A DNA stretch of 38,492 nt from Lachnospiraceae bacterium (GCA_030538915.1 JAUNTC010000007.1:1-38492); one strand, 5' to 3'; shown: positions 16,249 through 25,058, numbered from the stretch's first letter. The notes: generated by a model from the letters alone, not told the origin. Program-made: numbers and translations.

Positions 16249-17548
16249 AGAATAGATCGTCTTCTTCAATCCTTACGATCTGATGTCTGTATTCATTGTA
16301 AAATGGAATCTTGAATTTGTCTGTTATGACACTTTCATATAGGTTCGCTGCCTGGATATCTGTTTCCAACATCCGTACACCGACATCAGTCAACTCGTCC
16401 GTCTGCGTCAATTTTGTAAGCAGCGGGATTTTTGCAGTCCGTTTCAGTTTTGTAAGAAGAGTACTCTGGTCTTTGCGAAAGCCTAAAATATGTGCATACT
16501 GGCAGCCACCATTGGCTTCGTATTCAACAAGGTCCGATGTTTTTACTTCCAAAAGAATATGAAGAAGTGAGCGGCTGATCCTTGTGTAAGTTAAGTCTCT
16601 CGACTTTATAAGATCACAAAACTGCTCAAATGTAATAAAATCATCTGCGTGGTTGCGTATCCGATTAGTTAGATCTTCTGTCAGGTCCAGATATTTCATC
16701 AGAGAATGGAAGTCCTCTGTGAGAAGACGGTATTTGAGAAGAAGTGAAAAATCATTGGCATATATAGGATAGCGGATCAAGTGCGTATCCCGTAAAAGTT
16801 GTATACACGAATGAGGAACCTGGTCTTCTAATCGCGTCAATACGTCGGAGAGAGGCGGTTCATCGTAAATGCTGTCGCTTCGCAGATGGATCGAACTTCC
16901 GGCCTGGGCTAACAGTTTTCGAATTGCGGAAGCTGAGCTTAAACTGTCATTTAACTCATCGTCATGATAACCGGACAGTTTTCGTTTGATCGTATAGCCT
17001 TTGATCGAACTGTTTCTGGTGTAAAGTGCTTTAATGTATTCAATTCCAAGAATGTTATTCGGTTCGTTTAATACCTGATCGATCGATTCGTCCTTAAGGT
17101 AAAAAGAGAGCGCCTGCTGCCTTGCACGCGGAAAAGAGAGTCCTTTTCGCAAAGCCTCTTTTAAATAAAACGTATAATCCTCCGGTTCTTCGATAAGTAT
17201 TTTCGCAATTCGCTCTAACAGAGTATAGTCTCCGCATTCACTTCCAAAACAAAGGGCGTCGACACATCCGAGATTATCGAGAAGTGAAACTGCACCGGAT
17301 GCGAAATACTCTGCACTTCCTGTTGCATAGCATACCGGCAGTTCGATAACTGCAGCCACTCCGCTTTCTAAAGCAACTTTGGCGCGCAGATGCTTTGGCA
17401 TGATAGCAGGTGTACCACGCTGGACATAATTTCCACTCATAACTACAAGCGCTGCGTCTGCACCTGTAATTTCCAAAGCCTTTTTAATGTGATATAAATG
17501 ACCATTGTGAAATGGGTTATATTCGGCAATCAGCCCGACGATTTTCAT
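16247..17548 (-). CDS. tmcAL: tRNA(Met) cytidine acetate ligase
   Basis: 433 residues. TmcAL (formerly YlbM, DUF795) uses acetate and ATP to form N4-acetylcytidine at the wobble position of elongator tRNA(Met). The nucleotidyltransferase opening VGLIAEYNPFHNGHLYHI has the HNGH motif at 14-17; VVMSGNYVQRGTPAI, ELPVCYATGSAEYFASGAV and LCFGSECGD are family blocks. AAGGAGT is upstream of the ATG. The gene is alone on the minus strand between the Rnf cluster and mgtE. The use of acetate fits a cell that makes much acetate, but that link is only suggestive. Confidence 0.95.
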   Translation of the reverse strand: MKIVGLIAEYNPFHNGHLYHIKKALEITGADAALVVMSGNYVQRGTPAIMPKHLRAKVALESGVAAVIELPVCYATGSAEYFASGAVSLLDNLGCVDALCFGSECGDYTLLERIAKILIEEPEDYTFYLKEALRKGLSFPRARQQALSFYLKDESIDQVLNEPNNILGIEYIKALYTRNSSIKGYTIKRKLSGYHDDELNDSLSSASAIRKLLAQAGSSIHLRSDSIYDEPPLSDVLTRLEDQVPHSCIQLLRDTHLIRYPIYANDFSLLLKYRLLTEDFHSLMKYLDLTEDLTNRIRNHADDFITFEQFCDLIKSRDLTYTRISRSLLHILLEVKTSDLVEYEANGGCQYAHILGFRKDQSTLLTKLKRTAKIPLLTKLTQTDELTDVGVRMLETDIQAANLYESVITDKFKIPFYNEYRHQIVRIEEDDLF

Positions 17549-17580
17549 AAATAAACTCCTTGCCTATCTTTTTGAAATTT

Positions 17581-17609
17581 ATTATACTATAAAAGGAACT
17601 TTCGGTCAA
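17581..17609 (-). promoter_or_regulatory. Promoter of tmcAL
   Basis: Read on the minus strand, TTGACC (17609-17604) and TATAAT (17586-17581) are separated by 17 bp. The tmcAL start follows about 32 bases downstream. Confidence 0.75.
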
Positions 17610-17647
17610 AAGCAAGGTTTCAAACTTGGAAAAGGGGATATATATAT

Positions 17648-19012
17648 ATGGGCCAGGATAGTGAAGATATTCTCACAGAAGAAGAGATAAAAGAACTGCT
17701 GGAAAACAGGCAGTATAAAGAATTAAAAGAACAGTTAGAAAATAATATGTATCCCGTCGATCTTGCAGAGATTTTAGAGGGATTTGACCAGAAACAGCTC
17801 GTTATGGTATTTCGACTTTTGTCGAAGGAGGAAGGGGCAGAGACATTTACGTATATGAACAGTGATATGCGTGAGATGCTGATCAATGCTCTTACCGATT
17901 CTGAGCTGGAAGAAGTCATGGAAGAGATGTATCTGGATGATACGGTTGACGTGCTCGAAGAGATGCCTGCCAATGTTGTAGATCGTCTTTTGATGGTGAC
18001 AGACGAGGAGACAAGAGCACAGATCAATCAGCTCCTTCAGTACCCGGAAGACAGTGCCGGAAGTATTATGAATGTGGAGTACATTGCACTCCGCAAAGAG
18101 ATGACAGTTGCGGAATCTATTTTGAAAATCCGTCAGGTCGGATTAAATCGAGAAACAATTTATACATGTTATGTAACGGAAAAGCGAAAACTGGTCGGAC
18201 TTGTAGATGTAAAGGAACTGTTGACGACAAGTGAGTCAAAGACGGTGGAAGAGATCATGGAGACGAATATGCTCTATGCGCATACGACAGATGACCAGGA
18301 GGAAGTAGCACTTACAATCCGTAAATACGGACTGATCGCCTTGCCAATCGTAGACCATGAGATGTGTATGGTTGGTATTGTAACCGTTGATGACGCCATG
18401 GATGTATTGCAGGAAGAGACAACGGAAGATATTAGTATCATGGCCGGTGTCAATCCAAATGAAGAGTCTTATTTTGGAACTTCTGTTATCGCACATGTGA
18501 AGAGCCGTATCCCATGGCTTTTGTTTTTGATGTTATCGGCTACGGTGACACAGATGATCATGAACAGCTATGAGGCAGCCCTTGCTGTTATGCCACAGCT
18601 TGCAGGATTTATCCCAATGCTTACCGGTACCGGAGGAAACTGTGGTTCACAGAGTTCAACGCTTGTGATCCGTGGACTTGCAGTTGGAGAGATTGAATTT
18701 CGTGACATTCTCAAAGTTATCTGGAAGGAGGTACGCATTGCTGTCTGCATCAGCATTACGCTTGCAGTCGTCAATGGACTTCGAATCATGCTTATGGGGC
18801 AGGGAGATGTGCTGATGGCATTTACAATCGGAGTTACGATGGCATGTACCGTTGTTATCGCAAAAGTAGTCGGATGTACCTTACCTCTGATCGCGAAGAG
18901 AGTAGGACTAGATCCTGCAATCATGGCTACACCTCTCATTTCTACACTTGTGGATATCAGTACGATCAGTGTTTATTTCGCAATTGTAAGCGCGGTATTT
19001 CATCTCGGTTAG
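17648..19012 (+). CDS. mgtE: Magnesium transporter MgtE
   Basis: 454 residues. MgtE is a dimeric Mg2+ channel gated by its own cytoplasmic Mg2+ sensor. The acidic MgtE N domain covers about 1-130, two CBS domains about 135-255, and five membrane helices about 280-454. LTGTGGNCGSQSSTLVIRGL at the start of the second helix group is the family pore signature. An AAAAGGGG site precedes the ATG. The upstream gap to the divergent tmcAL is only 99 bases and holds no M-box riboswitch. I see no good promoter for it on the plus strand. Confidence 0.95.
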   Translation: MGQDSEDILTEEEIKELLENRQYKELKEQLENNMYPVDLAEILEGFDQKQLVMVFRLLSKEEGAETFTYMNSDMREMLINALTDSELEEVMEEMYLDDTVDVLEEMPANVVDRLLMVTDEETRAQINQLLQYPEDSAGSIMNVEYIALRKEMTVAESILKIRQVGLNRETIYTCYVTEKRKLVGLVDVKELLTTSESKTVEEIMETNMLYAHTTDDQEEVALTIRKYGLIALPIVDHEMCMVGIVTVDDAMDVLQEETTEDISIMAGVNPNEESYFGTSVIAHVKSRIPWLLFLMLSATVTQMIMNSYEAALAVMPQLAGFIPMLTGTGGNCGSQSSTLVIRGLAVGEIEFRDILKVIWKEVRIAVCISITLAVVNGLRIMLMGQGDVLMAFTIGVTMACTVVIAKVVGCTLPLIAKRVGLDPAIMATPLISTLVDISTISVYFAIVSAVFHLG

Positions 19013-19074
19013 AATTGGTGAATATAGATATTAAAAATAACTATAATTGACATCTTGTATGAAAAAATAGACAT

Positions 19075-19104
19075 AAGAGACCTTGTTTACAGGGTCTCTT
19101 TGTA
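19075..19104 (+). terminator. Terminator after mgtE
   Basis: AAGAGACC (19075-19082) pairs with GGTCTCTT (19093-19100) around a 10-base loop, followed by a short T-rich stretch. The T run is broken by a G, so it may be leaky. Confidence 0.6.
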
Positions 19105-19111
19105 TTATAAT
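19083..19111 (+). promoter_or_regulatory. Probable promoter of pta-ackA
   Basis: A perfect TATAAT (19106-19111) lies 40 bases before the pta ATG. The best -35 at 17 bp is TTGTTT (19083-19088), which sits in the loop of the mgtE terminator hairpin. A TTGACA at 19047-19052 lacks a good -10 partner. Confidence 0.5.
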
Positions 19112-19150
19112 AACAATAACTGAGAAAATATGGAAAGGAGTCTATCAATC

Positions 19151-20152
19151 ATGGGATTTATAGATGAGATTAAAGCAAAAGCAAAAACAAGCAAAAAGAC
19201 AATCGTTCTTCCAGAAACAGAAGACAGCAGAACTTATGAAGCAGCAGAAGCTGTATTAAAAGAGGGAACTGCCAATCTGATCCTGATCGGAAGCGAAGAA
19301 GAAATCGCAAAGAATAAAGGATCTTTTGATATCAGCGGAGCTACTATTGTAGATCCTGCAACATATGAGAAAACAGACGCATATATTGCAAAACTCGTTG
19401 AGTTAAGACAGAAAAAAGGAATGACAGAAGAGCAGGCAAGAGAGCTTCTTCTTTCAAACTACTTATACTTTGGTGTAATGATGGTTAAGATGAAAGATGC
19501 AGACGGAATGGTATCCGGAGCATGTCACTCTACAGCAGATACATTAAGACCGTGTCTTCAGATCTTAAAGACAAAACCAGGTACAAAATTAGTATCTGCA
19601 TTCTTCGTAATCGTAGTACCGGATTGCGATATGGGAGCAGATGGAACATTTGTATTTGCTGACTCAGGACTTGAGCAGAATCCAGATCCGGAGAAACTTG
19701 CAGCAATCGCACTTTCTTCTGCAGATTCATTTGAACTTCTGACAGGAAAAGAGCCAATCGTTGCTATGCTTTCACACTCTACTAAGGGAAGTGCAAAACA
19801 TCCTGACGTTGACAAAGTTGTTGAAGCTACACGTATTGCGAAAGAAAATGCAAAAGAAGGTTTATTATTAGATGGAGAGTTCCAGCTTGACGCAGCGATC
19901 GTACCAGAGGTTGGAGCTTCAAAAGCACCGGGAAGCCCGGTTGCAGGAAAAGCAAATGTACTTGTATTCCCAGACCTTGATGCTGGAAATATTGGATACA
20001 AGCTTGCGCAGAGACTTGGTAAAGCAGAAGCTTACGGTCCGTTAACACAGGGAATTGCAGCGCCGGTTAATGATCTTTCGAGAGGTTGCAGTGCAAAAGA
20101 CATTGAAGGTGTTGTTGCAATTACAGCTGTACAGTGTATGGCTGAAGAATAA
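19151..20152 (+). CDS. pta: Phosphate acetyltransferase
   Basis: 333 residues. It converts acetyl-CoA and phosphate to acetyl phosphate and CoA. The length matches the short clostridial Pta with a single PTA_PTB domain. Family blocks include [67 protein letters not shown] and [20 protein letters not shown] near the C-terminus. AAAGGAG (19134-19140) sets the start at 19151; an in-frame ATG at 19130 lies before that site. ackA follows 20 bases later, giving the standard acetate/ATP operon. Confidence 0.97.
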   Translation: MGFIDEIKAKAKTSKKTIVLPETEDSRTYEAAEAVLKEGTANLILIGSEEEIAKNKGSFDISGATIVDPATYEKTDAYIAKLVELRQKKGMTEEQARELLLSNYLYFGVMMVKMKDADGMVSGACHSTADTLRPCLQILKTKPGTKLVSAFFVIVVPDCDMGADGTFVFADSGLEQNPDPEKLAAIALSSADSFELLTGKEPIVAMLSHSTKGSAKHPDVDKVVEATRIAKENAKEGLLLDGEFQLDAAIVPEVGASKAPGSPVAGKANVLVFPDLDAGNIGYKLAQRLGKAEAYGPLTQGIAAPVNDLSRGCSAKDIEGVVAITAVQCMAEE

Positions 20153-20172
20153 AAAAGAGAGGGAAAAGAACA

Positions 20173-21363
20173 ATGAACGTATTAGTAATCAACTGTGGAA
20201 GTTCTTCTTTGAAATTCCAGCTGATCAATTCTGAGTCAGAGGAGGTTCTTGCAAAAGGACTTTGCGAAAGAATTGGAATTGACGGAAGCCTTACTTATCA
20301 GCCAACAGGCGGAGAGAAGGTTAAATCTGAAAAAGCTATGCCAACACATACTGAGGCAATTCAGTTTGTAATCGATGCACTTACAGATGCGAACACAGGT
20401 GTTGTAAAAGACTTAAAGGAAATTGGGGCAGTCGGACATCGTGTCGTACATGGCGGAGAGAAATTTGCCAAATCTGTAGTGATCACAGATGAAGTTTTAA
20501 AAGCAATCGAAGAGTGTAATGATCTTGCACCATTACACAACCCTGCAAACCTGATTGGTATCAATGCATGCCAGAAATTAATGCCGGGAACACCTATGGT
20601 AGCAGTATTTGATACAGCATTCCACCAGACAATGCCTGCAAAAGCATATATGTATGGTCTGCCATATGAGTACTATGACAAATACAAAGTAAGACGTTAT
20701 GGTTTCCACGGAACGAGCCACAGCTTCGTATCTAAGAGAGCAGCTGAACTTATTGGAAAATCTTACGATGCTGTTAAGACAGTTGTTTGCCACCTTGGTA
20801 ACGGTGCAAGTATCTGTGCTGTAGAGAATGGTAAATCTGTTGATACATCTATGGGTCTTACTCCACTGGAAGGTCTCGTAATGGGAACACGTTCCGGAGA
20901 TATCGATCCAGCTATCTTAGAGTTTATTGCTAAGAAAGAAGACCTTGACATTGCTGGTCTTATGAATATGCTGAATAAAAAATCAGGTGTATTCGGACTT
21001 TCTAACAACTTATCAAGTGACTTCCGTGATCTTGAGACTGCTGCGGCAGAAGGAAATAAGATCGCAGAGATGACACTTGATGTATTCTGCTACCGCGTAG
21101 CAAAATATGTTGGAAGCTATGTAGCTGCTATGAACGGAGTAGATGTAATTGCATTTACAGCTGGAATCGGCGAGAATGCAGGTCCTGTACGTGAGAAAGT
21201 TATGGAATATTTAGGATACCTTGGAATCGAAGTAGACAAAGAAGCTAACGATTCTCATGGAAAAGAAGTTAAAATTTCTACACCGGATTCTAAAGTTGAA
21301 GTATTTGTAATTCCTACAAATGAAGAATTAGCAATCGCAAGAGAGACTGTAGCTTTAGTTTAA
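20173..21363 (+). CDS. ackA: Acetate kinase
   Basis: 396 residues. It transfers phosphate from acetyl phosphate to ADP, giving acetate and ATP, the main substrate-level ATP step of this type of fermenter. The opening [66 protein letters not shown] and [10 protein letters not shown] are the classic ASKHA-fold acetokinase motifs, all intact. GAGGGAAAAG precedes the ATG. Its length is that of the family. A hairpin terminator follows. Confidence 0.98.
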   Translation: MNVLVINCGSSSLKFQLINSESEEVLAKGLCERIGIDGSLTYQPTGGEKVKSEKAMPTHTEAIQFVIDALTDANTGVVKDLKEIGAVGHRVVHGGEKFAKSVVITDEVLKAIEECNDLAPLHNPANLIGINACQKLMPGTPMVAVFDTAFHQTMPAKAYMYGLPYEYYDKYKVRRYGFHGTSHSFVSKRAAELIGKSYDAVKTVVCHLGNGASICAVENGKSVDTSMGLTPLEGLVMGTRSGDIDPAILEFIAKKEDLDIAGLMNMLNKKSGVFGLSNNLSSDFRDLETAAAEGNKIAEMTLDVFCYRVAKYVGSYVAAMNGVDVIAFTAGIGENAGPVREKVMEYLGYLGIEVDKEANDSHGKEVKISTPDSKVEVFVIPTNEELAIARETVALV

Positions 21364-21393
21364 TTAAAGATTCAATCGATCAAGACTACAAGG

Positions 21394-21423
21394 AGAGCTG
21401 TCACTTATGTGGCAGTTCTTTTT
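21394..21423 (+). terminator. Terminator of pta-ackA
   Basis: An 11-bp stem with two wobbles (21394-21404 with 21409-21419) around a TTAT loop, followed by four T (21420-21423). Confidence 0.75.
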
Positions 21424-21447
21424 ACATATAAAGAAAATATCAGACAA

Positions 21448-21476
21448 TTGAATTTTACAGTAGATTCAAGTATAAT
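21448..21476 (+). promoter_or_regulatory. Promoter of the secreted-protein pair
   Basis: TTGAAT (21448-21453) and TATAAT (21471-21476) with a 17-bp spacer. The first start codon follows 33 bases later. No promoter or terminator is evident in the 47 bases between the two secreted-protein genes. Confidence 0.75.
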
Positions 21477-21509
21477 AGGGACAATAAATAATGAAAAGGG
21501 GTAGATATT

Positions 21510-22754
21510 TTGAAGAAGAGACATACTATTTTTACAGTTTTACTTGCAGCAATTCTTAGTATTTCGTCCGTTAATGTTAGCACAGTAAAGGCGTCTGGCA
21601 TTGAAAAGATCACCCAGAAGCAGTTGTCTTCGAAGGCGGCGATCAAAGAACAGGAATCTGCGGCAGCGGCTTACAGCGTAAGCGCTAAAGCACCTGCGAA
21701 TAAGAAAAAAGATACAAGCTATATTCCGGTAGTTAAGGGAGTGACGGGATCGGAAGCTGGAGAGCAGGGCTTAGTATCGATTGGAACAGCAACCGGCGTA
21801 AAGAATGGAACAATGGGCAAACGTTACCTTTATTCGCAGAAAGTTGAATTTAAAGGAAAAGGAACCCTTTCTTTTTCTGTTCGTTGTACAGAATCGACAA
21901 AGACAAAGAGAAATGTTGTATATGGTGTGTTTCAGACCGCATCACTGGAAGATCCGATAGAAGCAGATAGTGTGGATGTTGTAAGAAAAAAGGGGGATCA
22001 TAAAACGGTTGTTGCTCGCATTCCAAAGTCCGGAACGTATTATATCGGTATCTATACAATGTATAAGCCAAATGATAAGACAGAATCCTGGAAGTTTACG
22101 ACAGGTGCCATTTACTGGAATGGAAATAATCGAACAATTATAAGTGATCAGAAGATAGCAGTCGGACATAAGACTTCTCAGGCAAACTATTTTAAAATGA
22201 AGCCGACGGAGACAGGATATATTACAGCAGTTACCAGTCATCCAAAGATCAAGATCAGTCTCTGTGATAAGGATAAGCAGCGCATTACAGACAATACAAT
22301 TGCAACGTACGGAGTCACATATGGCGTATCCAAAGGCAAAACCTACTATGTGAGAGTATATTCTCCTGCAAATGAAGATGGCGGTTATACATTACTTGTA
22401 AAGAATCGGAAAATCGAAGAACACAGCGGTGTAACGAAGACGAAAGCTGTGGAATTGAAAAAGCTTACAACTTCTAAAGGAACAATGGAAGCCGGCGTAG
22501 AGAAGGCAGACTGGTATAAGATCACTTTGAATTCAAAAAAGAGTGTTGAGCTCTTATGGAGAGCAAGAACGAACAGCAAGATGAAGCTTTCCCTGTATCA
22601 GGGCAAGAGATGGATCGATACAAAGGCACTGACTTATGAGTATAAGTCTTATAAGATCAATTCCAAAGGAAAATGGCCAGCAGGAACATATTATCTGAAA
22701 GTGTATACAGACAGTGCGAAAGCATCCGGTTGGTACACGTTGAAATGGAAATAG
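21510..22754 (+). CDS. Secreted protein with three PPC-like beta modules, paralog 1
   Basis: 414 residues from a TTG start, with AAAAGGGG (21494-21501) upstream. I do not recognise a named family. Residues 1-28 are a Sec signal peptide with a likely cleavage after VKA. A low-complexity, Lys/Ala-rich stretch (30-70) follows. Three modules that look like bacterial pre-peptidase C-terminal (PPC) beta-sandwiches are at about 105-203, 225-298 and 333-414; each ends in a GTYY/KTYY-hydrophobic strand, for example IPKSGTYYIGIY and WPAGTYYLKVYT, and the last ends GWYTLKWK. There is no LPXTG motif, SLH domain, catalytic domain or C-terminal membrane helix. The mature protein is rich in Lys. It may bind the cell wall or glycans; this is inference. 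The next gene is a paralog. Confidence 0.8.
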   Translation: MKKRHTIFTVLLAAILSISSVNVSTVKASGIEKITQKQLSSKAAIKEQESAAAAYSVSAKAPANKKKDTSYIPVVKGVTGSEAGEQGLVSIGTATGVKNGTMGKRYLYSQKVEFKGKGTLSFSVRCTESTKTKRNVVYGVFQTASLEDPIEADSVDVVRKKGDHKTVVARIPKSGTYYIGIYTMYKPNDKTESWKFTTGAIYWNGNNRTIISDQKIAVGHKTSQANYFKMKPTETGYITAVTSHPKIKISLCDKDKQRITDNTIATYGVTYGVSKGKTYYVRVYSPANEDGGYTLLVKNRKIEEHSGVTKTKAVELKKLTTSKGTMEAGVEKADWYKITLNSKKSVELLWRARTNSKMKLSLYQGKRWIDTKALTYEYKSYKINSKGKWPAGTYYLKVYTDSAKASGWYTLKWK

Positions 22755-22801
22755 GTTATTCATTGTTACATTAAAATAAAAAATAAAAGGAGAGATGGGC
22801 T

Positions 22802-24085
22802 ATGAAAAAGAGAACAAAAAAATTATTGTCGCTTACGTTAGCCGTTATGCTTGCCGTTTCGTCGGGAAGCGTGGTGAGTGCAGCAGAACCTTCTGCAAAA
22901 ATGCAGAGTACAGAGACCAAGAAGGCACAAAAACAATCTCTGCAGGCAGGAAGAAATATTGTAAATGCGGTTAAGCAGGTAAAAGAAAACCGGTTAAGTA
23001 CAAAAAGTGTATCTGCAAAAGCAAATGAACCTAATCTTGTAAATGGAAAAATTCCAGTAGTGATGATCAAAGATGGATATGAGGATGTGAATGAAATTGG
23101 TCAGATTTTGCTTTTTTCAAAAAATGGTACGGTAAACAATCATTATCAGTATAGTCAGCCATTGAAGTTAAAAGCAAAAGGAACGGTTGATTTTGCAGTG
23201 AGTTATGTAGCAAAATCAGACACTGCAGAGGAAAGACCAATTATGTTTGGACTGTTTTATGACGAAGAATTGACCAGACCTGTAGATTCTTATAACTATT
23301 GCAACAAAGTAGATGATACCCAATCTCGTATATTTAAAGTTCCTAAGGCAGGAACTTACTATCTTGGAATTTATTTGAATGCTTACGAATCAGATTCTTA
23401 CAATGCAGGATGGGGTGTTTTTGCTGCTGCCGGATATTATAACGGAGCAGACCGCACACTTTCGAACAAAAAAAGAATTGTTGTTGGACAAAAAGACGGA
23501 CAGACAAATTATTTTAAGTATAAAGCCACACAGACCGGTTACGTAACTGCTTTAAGTGATAAGGACAGCAAATACGCAGTGCGAGTTGCATTATGCAACA
23601 GTAAGAAAAAAGCATATTCTGATTATACCTCTGTTGGTTATGGTCCAACCTATGGAGTGACAAAGGGAAATACGTATTATTTCAAAGTACAGTCATCCTA
23701 TAATAACAATGGTGGATTTTTCTTTAGAGTAAATAATAATAAAGTTACAGAAAAGAGTGGACAGAGCAAGTCAAAAGCAGTTGCTTTGAAGAAGGGCAGA
23801 ACTGCAAATGGAACGATCCAGGCAGGAAGCTCTAAGGCAGACTGGTATAAGATCACACTGTCAAGTAAGAAGAGCGTGAAGATCTTATGGAAAGCAAAAA
23901 CGAATAATCAGATGAAAGTGACAATATATCAGGGCAGTAGAACAGTTGGTACCCGTTCCTTATCCTATTATGATTCGGCCATCACTCTGAAGTCAGTAGG
24001 AAAATGGTCAAAAGGAACCTACTATGTGAAAGTATACCGTGGCGATTCGAAGTCTTCCGGATGGTATTCTTTGAAACTTCAGTAG
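22802..24085 (+). CDS. Secreted protein with three PPC-like beta modules, paralog 2
   Basis: 427 residues, AAAGGAGAG upstream. The layout matches the preceding gene: Sec signal peptide 1-28 (cleavage near VSA-AE), Lys/Gln/Ala-rich segment 30-75, and three PPC-like modules at about 115-212, 235-311 and 346-427. The third module is the best conserved between the two: both have KADWYKITL, SSKK/NSKK-SV, then KGTYY or AGTYY and a GWY ending. Similarity is spread along the whole length, so the pair arose by tandem duplication and then diverged. No anchor or enzyme motif is seen. Role unknown; surface or extracellular structural or binding function is inferred. Confidence 0.8.
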   Translation: MKKRTKKLLSLTLAVMLAVSSGSVVSAAEPSAKMQSTETKKAQKQSLQAGRNIVNAVKQVKENRLSTKSVSAKANEPNLVNGKIPVVMIKDGYEDVNEIGQILLFSKNGTVNNHYQYSQPLKLKAKGTVDFAVSYVAKSDTAEERPIMFGLFYDEELTRPVDSYNYCNKVDDTQSRIFKVPKAGTYYLGIYLNAYESDSYNAGWGVFAAAGYYNGADRTLSNKKRIVVGQKDGQTNYFKYKATQTGYVTALSDKDSKYAVRVALCNSKKKAYSDYTSVGYGPTYGVTKGNTYYFKVQSSYNNNGGFFFRVNNNKVTEKSGQSKSKAVALKKGRTANGTIQAGSSKADWYKITLSSKKSVKILWKAKTNNQMKVTIYQGSRTVGTRSLSYYDSAITLKSVGKWSKGTYYVKVYRGDSKSSGWYSLKLQ

Positions 24086-24142
24086 CGAGAAAACAAAAGT
24101 AGAAAAATTTGGACAAACATAGGAAAATATCTCAAATAGCAG

Positions 24143-24170
24143 TTGACAAAACAATTTTCCATGATATAAT
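24143..24170 (+). promoter_or_regulatory. Strong extended -10 promoter for yceD-rpmF
   Basis: TTGACA (24143-24148) and TATAAT (24165-24170) are both perfect consensus, 16 bp apart, and TGA before the -10 makes an extended -10. This rules out a start at 24180 for yceD, which would be at the expected transcription start. Confidence 0.88.
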
Positions 24171-24200
24171 AATTTAGGTATGAATAGGGGTGATAGTATT

Positions 24201-24734
24201 ATGTTATTAGACCTATCCAATGTTTTGTCTGAACAGCACAAATCTGTGGACGAGATTGTTTCAGTCTCTTTCGATGAATTCAGACTCAGAGGAAAGTGTT
24301 ATCCGATCCTTTCGAAGGAAGATGCACATATTCAAGTCGAATATGTAGGCAATCAGAAATTGAAAGTATCTGGTACATCAAAACTGACGATTGGAATTCC
24401 GTGTGACCGCTGCTTAGAAGAGGTGCCAGTTGATTTCAATCTGGATTTTGTAAGAGAAGTCGAGACAAAGGAAGCAGAAGTCGTTTCGGATGAAGCGGAT
24501 CAATTAGACGAAAATAATTATATTGACGGATATCATCTTGACGTAGAAAAATTACTCTATAATGAGATATTGGTAGGATGGCCGATGAAAGTTCTGTGTA
24601 GCGAAGACTGTAAAGGAATTTGCAGCGTATGTGGTCAAAACCTAAATGAGGGTACCTGCAGCTGTGAAGATACAGGCCTCGATCCGAGAATGTCAGTTAT
24701 CCGCGATGTTTTTAAGAATTTTAAGGAGGTGTAA
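24201..24734 (+). CDS. yceD: YceD/DUF177 family protein
   Basis: 177 residues. YceD proteins are nearly always encoded next to rpmF and are implicated in 23S rRNA or 50S ribosome production. The DUF177 core includes PCDRCLEEVPVDF and, near the C-terminus, CSEDCKGICSVCGQNLNEG, a Cys pattern suggesting a zinc site, followed by DPRMSVIRDVFK. I chose the ATG at 24201 because AGGGGTGAT lies just upstream and the promoter -10 ends at 24170. rpmF begins 3 bases after its stop. Confidence 0.9.
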   Translation: MLLDLSNVLSEQHKSVDEIVSVSFDEFRLRGKCYPILSKEDAHIQVEYVGNQKLKVSGTSKLTIGIPCDRCLEEVPVDFNLDFVREVETKEAEVVSDEADQLDENNYIDGYHLDVEKLLYNEILVGWPMKVLCSEDCKGICSVCGQNLNEGTCSCEDTGLDPRMSVIRDVFKNFKEV

Positions 24735-24737
24735 CCT

Positions 24738-24917
24738 ATGTCAATTTGTCCAAAGAATAAATCTTCTAAAGCAAGAAGAGACAAAAGAAGAGCGAACTGG
24801 AAAATGAGCGCACCAAATTTGGTTAAATGCAGCAAATGCGGCGAATTAATGATGCCACACAGAGTATGCAAAGCTTGTGGTTCGTACAACAAAAAAGAAA
24901 TCATTGCTCAGGACTAA
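24738..24917 (+). CDS. rpmF: 50S ribosomal protein L32
   Basis: 59 residues, starting MSICPKNKSSKARRDKRRAN. It is a structural protein of the large ribosomal subunit. The N-terminal basic stretch is followed by a zinc-ribbon with CSKCGE and CKACG, the four-Cys form of L32. GGAGGTG overlaps the end of yceD and sets the start. It is too short for many gene finders but position, composition and neighbour yceD make the call secure. Confidence 0.96.
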   Translation: MSICPKNKSSKARRDKRRANWKMSAPNLVKCSKCGELMMPHRVCKACGSYNKKEIIAQD

Positions 24918-24934
24918 TTTCGAGAATGAAGCTT

Positions 24935-24976
24935 AAAATCAAGAGTGGAATGTTTCCACTCTTGATTTTTTTTGGC
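24935..24976 (+). terminator. Strong terminator after rpmF
   Basis: A perfect 16-bp stem (24935-24950 with 24954-24969; core ATCAAGAGTGGAA) around a 3-base loop, followed by a T run. It separates yceD-rpmF from plsX-acpP, which are often in a single transcript in other Firmicutes. Confidence 0.92.
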
Positions 24977-25001
24977 TCTTTCAATAACTGACAAAATATG
25001 A

Positions 25002-25030
25002 TTGATTTTTGCTTGGATGTCTAGTAGAAT
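25002..25030 (+). promoter_or_regulatory. Promoter of plsX-acpP
   Basis: TTGATT (25002-25007) and TAGAAT (25025-25030) with a 17-bp spacer, just after the rpmF terminator. The -10 is covered by the repeat at 25020-25042. Confidence 0.65.
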
Positions 25031-25042
25031 TATTCTAGTAGA
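25020..25042 (+). promoter_or_regulatory. Operator-like repeat over the plsX -10 box
   Basis: TCTAGTAGA occurs twice (25020-25028 and 25034-25042), a 9-bp direct repeat with a 14-bp period. The same stretch is also an inverted repeat: arms CTAGTAGAAT (25021-25030) and ATTCTAGTAG (25032-25041) around one T, with a single mismatched pair. It overlaps the -10 and the expected transcription start, where a repressor would act. In other Firmicutes FapR or FabT control plsX, but this does not match their boxes as I know them. Confidence 0.55.
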
Positions 25043-25058
25043 TCTGGGAGGATGTAAA

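Noticed and set aside
17549-17647. M-box magnesium riboswitch before mgtE
   Set aside because: The gap is only 99 bases and also holds the divergent tmcAL promoter; an M-box needs more space and no matching stems are seen.
19047-19052. TTGACA as the main pta promoter
   Set aside because: The only nearby -10 candidates (such as CATAAG with a 19-bp spacer) are poor, while a perfect TATAAT lies at 19106.
21510-24085. Toxin, adhesin with LPXTG anchor or SLH surface-layer protein
   Set aside because: No anchor motif, SLH repeat or catalytic domain is visible in either protein.
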